Shown here in pieces: positions 53,999-62,259 of a DNA stretch of 64,000 bases. Under the pieces are notes generated by a model. It did no database searches. It saw only the letters and a program-made list of their open reading frames with translations, and was not told where the DNA came from. Where the stretch lies: assembly GCA_017435385.1 (NCBI GenBank), contig JAFSFB010000024.1, forward strand, positions 1 to 64,000, given 5' to 3'. Position 1 is the stretch's first letter, and the number at the start of each line of letters is the position of its first letter. Source of the stretch: Clostridia bacterium (GTDB lineage Bacteria; Bacillota; Clostridia; Oscillospirales; Acutalibacteraceae). Both the position numbers and the translations under genes were made by a program.

Positions 53999-54920
53999 AT
54001 TTAAGAAGCTCTTTATACTGATAGCATCTTACATAGTCAACCTTGAACTCTGCGGGCCAGTTCTCCTCGGGCGTTTTTTCGATTTTGCCCGTTCCGTGTC
54101 TGTCGGAATGCTGAACTCCGTTTTCGCCCGCAAACTCGCAGGAAAGCAGAAGATATTCGGGATTCTGCGAAACTCCGCCTGCGCTGAGTCTGCCCGTTTC
54201 GCAGCCGTTGATATAAAAGATATACTCATCCTTGTTCCATTCAACGCCGTAGGTGTTGTATTCCTCATATGGGTTACCCTTGATGAACTGCTTGCCGATC
54301 GATGCGTTCTGAATCGTTTCGGGATCGTAGCCGTCGTAAATTATGCCAGTCGTTATGCAGTCGTTGCCCCACCAGTGATCCTTATAATAGAACGACTCGA
54401 AAACATCAACCTCGGTGCCATCCTTTCCCGAACCGTCAACATGGGAAACGCCGTCGTTCATCATCCAGAATGCGCTCCACATGCCCGTTGCGGCAGGAAG
54501 AATGCACCTGACCTCAAAATAGCCGTAGGTCTGATCGTACTTGCCCTGAGTTGTCAACTCACCGGTATACCATCCGGGCTTATATTCCTTGAAATCGATG
54601 GTGTCATGCCATTTATCGTAATATCGGTTTTCAAGAGGTTCCTCGAGATATTGCGCCGTGATGATGAGATTGCCGTCTTCAACACGGCACATATCCTCAT
54701 GCCAGTAACCGCCCTTACGCTCGGTTATCCACCAAGAGGGTCCCCACTTTGAAGTGTCGATCTCCGTTCCGTCAAACTCGTCCCACCAGACCTTTTCAAA
54801 CTTGCTCATGTCAATCCTTTTGTTTTTATCGGGCATTTTGCCGATGTCAAGCAGGTCAAGAAACTGCGGATTGATAAGCATGATAACCGATATAAAAATG
54901 CTGAGAATTGTTTTTATCAT
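53997..54920 (-). CDS. Secreted GH16 beta-glucanase-type enzyme
   Basis: The product has 307 residues. A signal peptide covers about residues 1-22. The catalytic motif is EVDVFE (ExDxxE) near residue 168, with WWDEFDGTEIDTSKW at the start of the jelly-roll. GH16 enzymes cut beta-1,3(4)-glucans, galactans or related chains; the Trp-rich sides of the cleft do not allow a choice. It is a single gene. Confidence 0.92.
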   Translation of the reverse strand: MIKTILSIFISVIMLINPQFLDLLDIGKMPDKNKRIDMSKFEKVWWDEFDGTEIDTSKWGPSWWITERKGGYWHEDMCRVEDGNLIITAQYLEEPLENRYYDKWHDTIDFKEYKPGWYTGELTTQGKYDQTYGYFEVRCILPAATGMWSAFWMMNDGVSHVDGSGKDGTEVDVFESFYYKDHWWGNDCITTGIIYDGYDPETIQNASIGKQFIKGNPYEEYNTYGVEWNKDEYIFYINGCETGRLSAGGVSQNPEYLLLSCEFAGENGVQHSDRHGTGKIEKTPEENWPAEFKVDYVRCYQYKELLK

Positions 54921-54986
54921 GTCACTTCACCTCTTGTTTTAAAATAGCATAACAGAAAAATAATGTCAACAAAAATCAGTTTGATA

Positions 54987-55015
54987 TTGATTTAAACGGT
55001 AAACAGTTGTATAAT
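54987..55015 (+). promoter_or_regulatory. Promoter of metF
   Basis: TTGATT, 17 bp, TATAAT. The leader is about 25 nt, too short for a riboswitch. Confidence 0.7.
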
Positions 55016-55046
55016 TATCAAAAAAAACAGCAAAGAGATGGTTTTA

Positions 55047-55925
55047 ATGAAAATATCCGAGCTTCTCAAAGGTAATTCTCTCATGCTCTCCTTTGAGGTC
55101 TTTCCGCCCAAAACCGAAACCGCTTTTGAAAGCGTAAAAAACGCAACCGAGGAGATCGCAAAGCTCAGACCCTCATTCATGAGCGTGACCTACGGTGCAG
55201 GCGGCGGCACAAGCAAATATACTCTCGATATAGCCAAGAACATCAAGGAGCGATACGGCGTACCGAGCCTTGCCCATCTGACCTGCGTTTCATCAACGAA
55301 AGAAACCGTCAGAGAAAAGATAACCGAAATCAAGGCGGCAGGCATCAGAAACATAATGGCTCTCAGAGGCGACATTCCCGCAGGGCTTGAAAATGCGGAC
55401 AGAAGCGGCTGGGATTACAGACATGCCATTGACCTCATCCGTGAGCTGAAGGAAACCGATCCCGATTTCTGCATCGGCGGTGCATGCTATCCCGAAATCC
55501 ACCCCGAAAGCAAGAATCAGAGAGAAGATATATTTTATCTTAAAGAAAAGGTTGACGCAGGCTGTGAGTTTCTGACAACTCAGATGTTTTTCGACAACAA
55601 CCTGCTCTATAATTTCCTTTATAAGATCCGTGAGGCGGGAATCACCGTTCCGATCATTCCGGGCATCATGCCGATAACTAACGCAAATCAGGTTGACAGA
55701 GCCATCAAGCTCTCGGACTCCTTCATGCCGCAGAGATTCAAGAGCCTCGTTGACAAGTTCGGCTCAGACCCCGATGCCATGAAGCAGGCAGGAATCGCCT
55801 ATGCGACCGACCAGATAATCGACCTTTATGCAAACGGAATCACAAACGTTCACGTTTATTCAATGAATAAGCCCGATGTTGCGATGAGGATTCAGAGCAA
55901 TCTTTCGGATATACTCGGAAAATAA
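55047..55925 (+). CDS. metF: Methylenetetrahydrofolate reductase
   Basis: The product has 292 residues. SFEVFPPKTE near the N-terminus and FITQMFFD-like residues (FLTTQMFFDN) in the barrel are typical of MetF. It makes methyl-tetrahydrofolate for methionine synthesis. ATG at 55047 has AAAGAGATGG upstream; a second ATG at 55038 is possible. No S-box or B12 element precedes it. It is monocistronic. Confidence 0.95.
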   Translation: MKISELLKGNSLMLSFEVFPPKTETAFESVKNATEEIAKLRPSFMSVTYGAGGGTSKYTLDIAKNIKERYGVPSLAHLTCVSSTKETVREKITEIKAAGIRNIMALRGDIPAGLENADRSGWDYRHAIDLIRELKETDPDFCIGGACYPEIHPESKNQREDIFYLKEKVDAGCEFLTTQMFFDNNLLYNFLYKIREAGITVPIIPGIMPITNANQVDRAIKLSDSFMPQRFKSLVDKFGSDPDAMKQAGIAYATDQIIDLYANGITNVHVYSMNKPDVAMRIQSNLSDILGK

Positions 55926-55936
55926 AACTTAACAGA

Positions 55937-55980
55937 AAAAGCGGACTGCGATGCCTGAAAACATCTGCAATCCGCTTTTT
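55937..55980. terminator. Terminator of metF
   Basis: AAAAAGCGGA pairs with TCCGCTTTTT, with an inner TGC...ATG/CAT...GCA pairing; a T-run follows. It can also serve the converging LRR gene. Confidence 0.85.
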
Positions 55981-56006
55981 TATTTTTGTTGTGCGGGACG
56001 GTTCGG

Positions 56007-57230
56007 TTATTTGGATTCTCTTTGCTGAGAATATGCAACATCTATGCTCTTTTTGAAGAGCAGATAGTCATACTGCGGTCTCCAATTCGTACCGATTTCA
56101 ACCGAAGCTTCAAGCTCATCTTCGGAACGGGCAACGTTGATCACCGACACGCCTTTAAGCTCTCCGTCTTCCTTGTAGACCGTATCCCAGAATGCATGGT
56201 GACCGATATAGGTCACGCTCTCGGGAATATAGACATAGTTCATCGCACGGTTATAGCTGAACGCATCCGAGCCGATATATTTCAGCCCCTCGGGAAGAGA
56301 GAGATAGACCTCTCCGAGTGCTTCTTCGGAGGTGAAATGAGAATCTGTGACCTGTGCCTCGGTCTTATAGGTATAAATGTTTTCGAGCAGAGGAATCTCG
56401 AAGAAGCCGAGAGTTTCGATCGTTTCGAGTCCCTCGGGAAGATAGACATTCTTCATGTTGGCATAATTGAACGCCATTTCTCCGATCGTCTTGACGCTCG
56501 AAGGAACTACAAAGGTCATGACATCGTTGACATACTGCTGATAGGTCGCATCCTCGGGAGCAGGCTCGATTCGCCAGTTGTTATCGTCATAAACTGCGTG
56601 ACCGTATTTCTCCGCAAGATATGTGTCATGGTCGCAGGGACGGCAGATAAGCTCGGTCTTGTCCTTGTTATAAAGCACGCCGTCAACATCGCAGTAATTG
56701 GGATTGTTTTCGTCAACCCTGATTTCACGCAGAGCCCAGCATGAATAGAAAGCCTTTGAATCAACCTTTTCAACATCTGCGCCGATGGTTATGACCTGAA
56801 CCTTTTCGTCGCAGTTGAGAACATAGCTTCCGACGGAGGTTATGGGCTTCGTTTCATCCTTGACGATTTTGAAATTGGTTTTCGGGTCGGAATTTCCGAT
56901 CTCATATTCAACCTCAAGAGCATAGTCAATCGTGATCTCGGTTATAAAGCCCGTGTTGCTGAATCGGGTGAATTCGTAACCCGTCTGCGTCTGCGTATAT
57001 TCAAAGGTGTCTTTTCTGAGCGTCAGAACGCTGAAAATGCACGAAAGTGAAACGGCAACAATGATAACGACTGCGAAAATGATCTTTTTGAGAGTATAGT
57101 GTTCAGGAATCTTATTGATTTTGGGAGCAGCAAGTCCTTCAACACGGTAGGTCCATATCTCCTCTTCAGGGATATCAAGACGGACAGGCTCTTCCTGCTG
57201 AGTTTTGATCTTTATTTCTTTTTTGCTCAT
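56007..57230 (-). CDS. Membrane-anchored leucine-rich-repeat protein (BspA/LRR_5 type)
   Basis: The product has 407 residues. About 48 cytoplasmic residues precede one membrane segment (about 49-70). Outside are LRR_5 repeats such as VITIGADVEKVDSKAFYSC, VPSSVKTIGEMAFNY, LPEGLETIETLGF and YIPESVTYIGHHAF. BspA-type repeats often bind other proteins or glycans. The anchor at the N-terminus, rather than a signal peptide, is notable. The start is 13 bp after the MFS gene, so the two are co-transcribed. Confidence 0.88.
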   Translation of the reverse strand: MSKKEIKIKTQQEEPVRLDIPEEEIWTYRVEGLAAPKINKIPEHYTLKKIIFAVVIIVAVSLSCIFSVLTLRKDTFEYTQTQTGYEFTRFSNTGFITEITIDYALEVEYEIGNSDPKTNFKIVKDETKPITSVGSYVLNCDEKVQVITIGADVEKVDSKAFYSCWALREIRVDENNPNYCDVDGVLYNKDKTELICRPCDHDTYLAEKYGHAVYDDNNWRIEPAPEDATYQQYVNDVMTFVVPSSVKTIGEMAFNYANMKNVYLPEGLETIETLGFFEIPLLENIYTYKTEAQVTDSHFTSEEALGEVYLSLPEGLKYIGSDAFSYNRAMNYVYIPESVTYIGHHAFWDTVYKEDGELKGVSVINVARSEDELEASVEIGTNWRPQYDYLLFKKSIDVAYSQQRESK

Positions 57231-57243
57231 GCCTTCCGCCTCC

Positions 57244-58998
57244 TTATCCTATGTAGCCGCCGCTGACGGTTTCGCCCTCTTCTTTTGCCTTCTTTTCGGT
57301 AACTTCGGCTCTGCGTTTGAGAACCTCCATAACCATATTCTGCTTTTTGCTGTCATAGTCCCAGAAGAGGTAGGGAATCGTCATCAGAGCAAATCCGACA
57401 ACATCAAACAGCAGCGGAACGATGATGATATTCGCTCTTGACGAATCAAGGAAAAGAATATCCCAGTTGCTGTTGAAGCCGTAGCCGAGAAGCATAAGAG
57501 GAATGATAAGACCCACAAAATTCTTTATGGGATCGGTAAACCAGCCGAAAACGCCCGCAAAGCTTTCAAGGCGTTCGCCCGAGAGATACATCTGATAGTC
57601 ACCGATACGGACATTCATATCGTGACCTGCTGTTGTGGGAACGGTCTTTGTCATTTCCATGAAGAAGAGAACAACGACGCAGATGATGCCGCAGAGATTG
57701 ACATTATCGCCGCAGAACCACATAGCCGCCGCAATCAATGCGTTGCCGACCGCTCTCGAAACCTGATAGAAAATCATTATCTGCTTATAAGAGAATCTCT
57801 TGAGGAAATAGGGAGAGAGGAAATCGGGCGGAGTTCCCGCAAAAGAGATCAGCATGACAAGCAGGCTGTAGGGCAGACCGCTGAGTCTGAAAGTGTAAAG
57901 ATAGAGGATCGTCGCAAACGGAAGCATGCCGTTTCCGAGAGCATCGATAAGACCGACAACGGTATTGATAAGCAGATATTTGTTTCTCAGAACGCCGAAC
58001 ATGCCGTCCCAGAACTTGATCTGAACCTTCTTTTCAACGGGAGGCTGAGGAATTCTTTCCTTGACTCTGCCCGCAAACAGCATCGTGAGCACGGCAAAGA
58101 AAATGAATGCGCCGGGAATAACATAGCGATAAACATTGATATCCGCCCATTCATCCCTGAGAAAGCCGATCGCAATCGAAATGACAAGCCCCGAGATCGT
58201 GTTGAAGAAATGCGAAAGCTTGACGGGATAGCTGCGGACATAGATTCTTTCCTGAAGGTTGGGGCTGATGCTCTTCGTGCAGGTTTCCATGTTGTTTGCA
58301 AAGCCGAAAACATTATATGTAGCGAAAAGAAGGTTGCCGACCCAGACTCTCGTCGCAACATCGGGAATGTTATAAACGGGAAGCCAGCCGATAAGGATAA
58401 CCATTATGCACTTGGGGACAACATCGCAATAGAGCGAATACTTATATCTGCCGAATTTGGGAAGAAGCTTTTTGCGCCAGAAGATATTTCTTGCACCGAC
58501 CCAGCCGGTATAAAGGAAATGCGTACCGAACGTTTTGAAGCACGCCGTTGCATTCATACCCTCAAAACCGTTGAGTATCCTTATGAATGTACCCGTCTGG
58601 TCAAACAAAAGCGAATAATCGAAAAGTATCGTCGAGATGCCAAAAAGCATCATCAGACCGTAGACGAGATAGAATTTTTTCTCTGTCTTTTTCGGAAGGA
58701 ATCCGAGGTTGTCGCAGACAAGCCACCACATGAGCGCCGAAATATAGCCAAGCGGCATGTTGAGAATGCCGATGACCGAGAAGGTCAGATAGGGCAGCTT
58801 ATAATGGTGCATGATGAGATAGCATGACGAAAAGAATCCGATATACTCAAGCACCTTTGAGCCTGCGTAGTTGCTTCCTACAGCAAAAACAACATCCTTA
58901 TACTCTTTATAAGGAACATATTTTCCCTCTGCAGGAGTATTCCAATGCGTTTTGATTTCCGTGAAAAGATCCTTGACTTTGCCGAGAAGTTGGTTCAT
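57244..58998 (-). CDS. MFS transporter
   Basis: The product has 584 residues with about twelve hydrophobic segments and long N- and C-terminal cytoplasmic parts. It resembles the MFS_2/GPH-type sugar transporters in its general layout, but the substrate is unknown. The ATG at 58998 is preferred to 59007, as GGAGG lies 11 bases before it and only 2 before the other. It precedes the LRR protein gene. Confidence 0.8.
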   Translation of the reverse strand: MNQLLGKVKDLFTEIKTHWNTPAEGKYVPYKEYKDVVFAVGSNYAGSKVLEYIGFFSSCYLIMHHYKLPYLTFSVIGILNMPLGYISALMWWLVCDNLGFLPKKTEKKFYLVYGLMMLFGISTILFDYSLLFDQTGTFIRILNGFEGMNATACFKTFGTHFLYTGWVGARNIFWRKKLLPKFGRYKYSLYCDVVPKCIMVILIGWLPVYNIPDVATRVWVGNLLFATYNVFGFANNMETCTKSISPNLQERIYVRSYPVKLSHFFNTISGLVISIAIGFLRDEWADINVYRYVIPGAFIFFAVLTMLFAGRVKERIPQPPVEKKVQIKFWDGMFGVLRNKYLLINTVVGLIDALGNGMLPFATILYLYTFRLSGLPYSLLVMLISFAGTPPDFLSPYFLKRFSYKQIMIFYQVSRAVGNALIAAAMWFCGDNVNLCGIICVVVLFFMEMTKTVPTTAGHDMNVRIGDYQMYLSGERLESFAGVFGWFTDPIKNFVGLIIPLMLLGYGFNSNWDILFLDSSRANIIIVPLLFDVVGFALMTIPYLFWDYDSKKQNMVMEVLKRRAEVTEKKAKEEGETVSGGYIG

Positions 58999-59100
58999 TT
59001 TGCGCATCGCCTCCTTTTAATGAATAATATTATAACATATATAATTCATTTTAACAACATTATTTTGCTTTTATGTTATTAATTTTGAACCAAAAGTAAA

Positions 59101-59130
59101 AGGACCGCCTCGTTGAAGGCAGTCCCTTTT
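59101..59130 (-). terminator. Terminator of trxA
   Basis: AGGAC-C-GCCT pairs with AGGC-A-GTCC around CGTTGA. On the minus strand TTTTACTTTT follows. Confidence 0.75.
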
Positions 59131-59133
59131 CAT

Positions 59134-59439
59134 TTATTTAAGCATATCGAGAATCTGTTCCTTGGGTCTTGCACCGACCGCCTGACCGACGACCTTTCCG
59201 TCTTTGAGCACGGCAAGCATCGGTATGCTCGAAACGCCGAATGCCGCCGCCAGCTCAGGCTCATTGTCAACATTCACCTTGCCGACAAGATACTGCGGAT
59301 TCTCTCTCGCAATTTCATCAACAACGGGCGAAACCATTCTGCATGGACCGCACCAATCGGCATAGAAATCAAGAAGAACAGGCTTTTCGCTCTTGACAAC
59401 GGATTCAAAATTGCTTTTATTCACAACGAGTACTGACAT
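59134..59439 (-). CDS. trxA: Thioredoxin
   Basis: The product has 101 residues, the standard length. The active site is WCGPCRM at about residues 26-32, preceded by LLDFYAD, with the cis-Pro in SSIPML. It reduces disulfides in cytosolic proteins. The ATG at 59439 is preferred to 59445, as GGGG lies 9 bases upstream. The promoter carries a Crp/Fnr-type palindrome (59500-59513). Confidence 0.97.
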   Translation of the reverse strand: MSVLVVNKSNFESVVKSEKPVLLDFYADWCGPCRMVSPVVDEIARENPQYLVGKVNVDNEPELAAAFGVSSIPMLAVLKDGKVVGQAVGARPKEQILDMLK

Positions 59440-59471
59440 AATCATTACCCCTTTCTTTTTTATTTGATTTA

Positions 59472-59500
59472 ATTATAACCCGATATAAATGTTTTTTCCG
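59472..59500 (-). promoter_or_regulatory. Promoter of trxA with weak -35
   Basis: On the minus strand CGGAAA (-35), 17 bp, TATAAT (-10). The poor -35 fits an activator-dependent promoter. Confidence 0.6.
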
Positions 59501-59513
59501 TGACATATGTCAC
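59500..59513. promoter_or_regulatory. Crp/Fnr-type palindrome at -41.5 of the trxA promoter
   Basis: GTGACATATGTCAC is a perfect 14-bp palindrome and matches TGTGA-N6-TCAC on the minus strand. With the -10 at 59472-59477 the start falls at about 59465, so the centre is at -41.5, as for class II Crp/Fnr activation. Confidence 0.6.
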
Positions 59514-59523
59514 AAAAAACAAA

Positions 59524-59958
59524 TTATTCAGAAAATAAATCGCCGAAAAGAGGGCTTCTGATTTCTCTGATAAAATCAACGGATATCTTCCGACCGTCAG
59601 ACATTATCAGACAGCCAAGATTTTCGTCGACACTTGAAGCCGTGCCCGTAACGGTCAGGTATTCTCCCCCGTCCTTACGCTTGTCGGGTTCAAAATAAAC
59701 AACCGAAATCTCGGGCTTCTGTCCCGAAATATCCGAAATGAATCTGAGCTTTGCGTCAATGGCTGCCTTCTCATATTCATCGGGCTCCGAAAAGCTGTCC
59801 GTCAGCCTCGCCGTTTCGTTTACGGCGGACGAATGCCCCGTCAGCGCCGCAAACGGGCTGAACTGCGCCGCACGGTCGATCATCGCCATTCTTTTCCGCT
59901 TCGTTGAAACATGATGCGGCAGGTTGATTATATCGTCATATCTGTCAGCGTTACTCAT
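59524..59958 (-). CDS. YolD-like protein
   Basis: The product has 144 residues. The YolD-like region carries RMAMIDRAAQFSPFAAL, and a beta-rich end (GYLT-like strands, FIREIRSP) follows. YolD-like proteins are found next to Y-family polymerases in Firmicutes and probably assist them. The start overlaps the polymerase stop by 4 bases, so the two form an operon. Confidence 0.88.
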   Translation of the reverse strand: MSNADRYDDIINLPHHVSTKRKRMAMIDRAAQFSPFAALTGHSSAVNETARLTDSFSEPDEYEKAAIDAKLRFISDISGQKPEISVVYFEPDKRKDGGEYLTVTGTASSVDENLGCLIMSDGRKISVDFIREIRSPLFGDLFSE

Positions 59959-61454
59959 GCCTTGTGACCGCCTATCTGATTGTTTCTCTCTCTGGCGGTT
60001 GCTCCTTCCTTGAAATTCATGCCTTTCAGAATCGAGTTTTTACCGTACTTTTTCTTGAGTCCGACGATCGTTTCCTGCATTCTGTGTTCCTTCTCGAGAG
60101 CAGCTTCTTCTTCGGCACGCCGTTTCTCCTTCTCCTCAAAATCCTCAAAAAAGCTGAGCTGCTCGGGAGCATTTTCGGTTTCGATTTCCGTTTCGGGAAT
60201 AACCCTGTTTGCCGTTATATTGATTCTTCTTACGGTCAGATTTCTGTCAACATTTTCGTCATAAGCCCTCATGACCGCCTCGGTTATGAGTCTTGACGAC
60301 GATGTATGTCTGCCGATATTGGCAGTTCCTCTTGCGTGCTTCGGCACCTCTCTGCCGTAAAAATCGGTTCTGATCTCACCGCTGTAGGAGCCACCGCCTT
60401 TAAGATTCTCTATGTCATAACCTATAACAAGCACAAGCTGATTCGTTGCAAGCTTTTTTTCGACAAGGTCAAGAGCAAGCGAATCCGCCATTTCACGGAC
60501 AACAACTCTCGCCTTGGCGAAGCTGTACGGCTCCTGAAGCACCTGCCCCGAGCTCAGACAGTTCGTTGACGGTTTATAAGCCTTGATATCCGCTATCGTG
60601 CAGGGCTCCCAGCCCCACGCATGATCGATCAGAAGCTCGGCATTTATCCCGAAAAGGCGGTAAAGCATATCCTCGTTATATACCGAACACCTTGCCACAT
60701 CCCCCATTGTCAGCATGCCGTTCTGTTCAAGCTTCTGAGATATTCCCCTGCCGACCCGCCAAAAATCGGTGAGCGGTCTGTGATTCCAGAGCTTTTGGCG
60801 GTAGCTCATCTCGTCAAGCTCCGCTATGCGCACTCCGTCCTTGTCGGCAGGAATATGCTTTGCGGTTATATCCATGGCAACCTTGCAGAGATAGAGGTTC
60901 GTTCCGATGCCTGCCGTTGCCGTGACTCCCGTTTCGGCAAGCACCTCTTTAATAAGCATCATCGCAAAATCATAGCCGCTCATTCCGCTTATCTTCAGAT
61001 AGTCCGTCGCATCAATAAACACCTCGTCGATGCTGTAAACATGAATGTCCTCGGGAGCAACATGCCTGAGATAGACCTGCAGGATCCTGCTGCTGTATTC
61101 GATATAATACCCCATCTGCGGCGGTGCGACGATATAATCAAGCTCGAGCGAAGGATCCGCCGCAAGCTCATCGGCATTGAACGATCTGCCGCTGAATTTT
61201 CTTCCTTTTATCCGACTGTGGCGCACGGAATTGATCTCCCTGACCTTCTGAACGACCTCGAAAAGCCTCGGTCTGCCCGGGACTCCGCATGCTTTGAGGC
61301 TCGGCGAAACGGCAAGGCATATCGTTTTTTCCGTTCTCGACAAGTCTGCAACAACAAGGTTCGTCTTCATCGGATCAAGATCTCTCTCCATCGCCTCAAC
61401 GCTGGCATAGAAGGATTTCAGGTCGATTGCGATATAAGTTTTTTCCTTGCTCAT
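59955..61454 (-). CDS. Y-family DNA polymerase (UmuC/UvrX type)
   Basis: The product has 499 residues. AIDLKSFYASVEA is catalytic motif I, and YSIDEVFIDATDY holds the Asp-Glu pair. The C-terminal part has the little-finger region and a long Glu/Arg-rich helix. It should do error-prone bypass synthesis. The ATG at 61454 has GGAGGCGGAAGG upstream. A LexA-like box at 61521-61534, just upstream of the -35, suggests SOS control. Confidence 0.92.
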   Translation of the reverse strand: MSKEKTYIAIDLKSFYASVEAMERDLDPMKTNLVVADLSRTEKTICLAVSPSLKACGVPGRPRLFEVVQKVREINSVRHSRIKGRKFSGRSFNADELAADPSLELDYIVAPPQMGYYIEYSSRILQVYLRHVAPEDIHVYSIDEVFIDATDYLKISGMSGYDFAMMLIKEVLAETGVTATAGIGTNLYLCKVAMDITAKHIPADKDGVRIAELDEMSYRQKLWNHRPLTDFWRVGRGISQKLEQNGMLTMGDVARCSVYNEDMLYRLFGINAELLIDHAWGWEPCTIADIKAYKPSTNCLSSGQVLQEPYSFAKARVVVREMADSLALDLVEKKLATNQLVLVIGYDIENLKGGGSYSGEIRTDFYGREVPKHARGTANIGRHTSSSRLITEAVMRAYDENVDRNLTVRRINITANRVIPETEIETENAPEQLSFFEDFEEKEKRRAEEEAALEKEHRMQETIVGLKKKYGKNSILKGMNFKEGATARERNNQIGGHKA

Positions 61455-61483
61455 CCTTCCGCCTCCCTGCTTGATATGCATTT

Positions 61484-61512
61484 ATTATATCACATTGCTT
61501 TCACGAAATCAA
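61484..61512 (-). promoter_or_regulatory. Promoter of polY-yolD
   Basis: On the minus strand TTGATT, 17 bp, TATAAT, with TGTGATATAAT at the -10. Confidence 0.7.
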
Positions 61513-61520
61513 CATTTTAT

Positions 61521-61534
61521 CGAACATTTGTGCG
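61521..61534 (-). promoter_or_regulatory. LexA (DinR)-type SOS box ahead of polY
   Basis: CGAACATTTGTGCG matches CGAAC-N4-GTTCG with one mismatch. It lies 8 bp upstream of the -35 and has the same ATTT spacer as the box at uvrB. Confidence 0.55.
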
Positions 61535-61572
61535 TATCAGTCAAAGGATTTTTATTTTTTTGTAAAAACCCC

Positions 61573-61601
61573 TTGATTTTCCGAAAAAGCGGATATATAA
61601 T
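61573..61601 (+). promoter_or_regulatory. Promoter of the thiamine-precursor uptake operon
   Basis: TTGATT, 17 bp, TATAAT. Start expected near 61608, just ahead of the first TPP riboswitch. Confidence 0.75.
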
Positions 61602-61615
61602 GGCAAATGAAATAA

Positions 61616-61706
61616 ATACAGGGGAGCTTGTGGCTGCAGGCTGAGAGGAAGTAATCAAACTTCGACCCTATAACCTGATGCGGATAATGCCGCCGTAGGA
61701 AGTCAT
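61616..61706 (+). ncRNA. TPP riboswitch 1 (THI element)
   Basis: The conserved pieces GCTGAGA, GACCC, ACCTGAT, GGATAATGCC and CGTAGGAAG occur in the right order with paired arms between them (GAAGT/ACTTC). It binds thiamine pyrophosphate and turns the downstream genes off. A terminator follows at 61722-61756. Confidence 0.92.
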
Positions 61707-61721
61707 ACACAAGGATTTTTT

Positions 61722-61756
61722 ACAGGAGGCATCCGAAAGGCTGCCTTCTGTTTTTT
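61722..61756 (+). terminator. Terminator of TPP riboswitch 1
   Basis: ACAGGAGGCA and TGCCTTCTGT form a 10-bp stem with one G-T pair, loop of 10, followed by TTTTTT. Confidence 0.85.
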
Positions 61757-61769
61757 GTTTCACATTCTG

Positions 61770-61857
61770 ACTTCCGGGGAGCCGTTCCGAACGGCTGAGA
61801 GGCAGGTAAACCTGCGACCCGCAAACCTGATCCGGATAATGCCGGCGTAGGAAGCAT
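61770..61857 (+). ncRNA. TPP riboswitch 2 (THI element), tandem copy
   Basis: The same conserved pieces (GCTGAGA, GACCC, ACCTGAT, GGATAATGCC, CGTAGGAAG) recur, with different stems (GGCAGGT/ACCTGC arm; CCGG/CCGG at the second). The paired arms have changed together while the binding core is kept, so this is a separate working aptamer, not a recent exact copy. Confidence 0.92.
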
Positions 61858-61906
61858 AGATGAGGTGCATTGTGAATCTGCAGTAAACAAGCCGTGCCTT
61901 CAGTAG

Positions 61907-61945
61907 CCTTCGCCTTTTATCCGGCGGAGGTAATTTTTATTTTTG
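61907..61945 (+). terminator. Terminator of TPP riboswitch 2
   Basis: CCTTCGCC and GGCGGAGG form an 8-bp stem with one G-T pair around TTTTATCC, followed by the T-rich TAATTTTTATTTTT. It lies 12 bp before the ATG at 61957 and leaves the SD (GGAGG, 61945-61949) free. Confidence 0.75.
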
Positions 61946-61956
61946 GAGGTAAAACT

Positions 61957-62259
61957 ATGAAAGCAAGCATCGCAATCCAGGTCCTTCCCGCAGCAAAAGA
62001 CGAGGATGAGCTTATCCGCATTGTTGACGAGGTCATCGCATTCATCAAAAGCAGCGGTCTGAACTGCCATGTAGGTCCGTTTGAAACAACGGTCGAAGGT
62101 GAAAGCTATGACCAACTGATGGACATTGTAAAAGAATGTCAGCATGTTGCAATAAGGGCAGGCGCAAAAAGCGTTTCGGCTTATGTGAAGGTCGTTTACA
62201 GACCCGAAGGCGAAATACTGACCATTGACAAAAAGATAAAAAAACATGCTGAAGCGTAA
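61957..62259 (+). CDS. Thiamine-binding protein (MTH1187/YkoF-like)
   Basis: The product has 100 residues with the Thiamine_BP (DUF77) fold: SIAIQVLPA, then GLNCHVGPFETTVEGE and a closing helix. Members bind thiamine or its pyrimidine part and are encoded with ThiXYZ transporters. The ATG at 61957 has GGAGGT 8 bases upstream. It overlaps thiX by 14 bases. Control is by two TPP riboswitches. Confidence 0.9.
   Translation: MKASIAIQVLPAAKDEDELIRIVDEVIAFIKSSGLNCHVGPFETTVEGESYDQLMDIVKECQHVAIRAGAKSVSAYVKVVYRPEGEILTIDKKIKKHAEA

Noticed and set aside
54921..55046. S-box, B12 or T-box element ahead of metF
   Set aside because: The promoter is only about 30 bases from the start codon, and no conserved element is seen.
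57622..58827. Open frame of 401 codons antisense to the MFS gene
   Set aside because: It has no SD, no recognisable domain and a composition typical of the reverse of a membrane protein gene. The opposite strand encodes a clear transporter.
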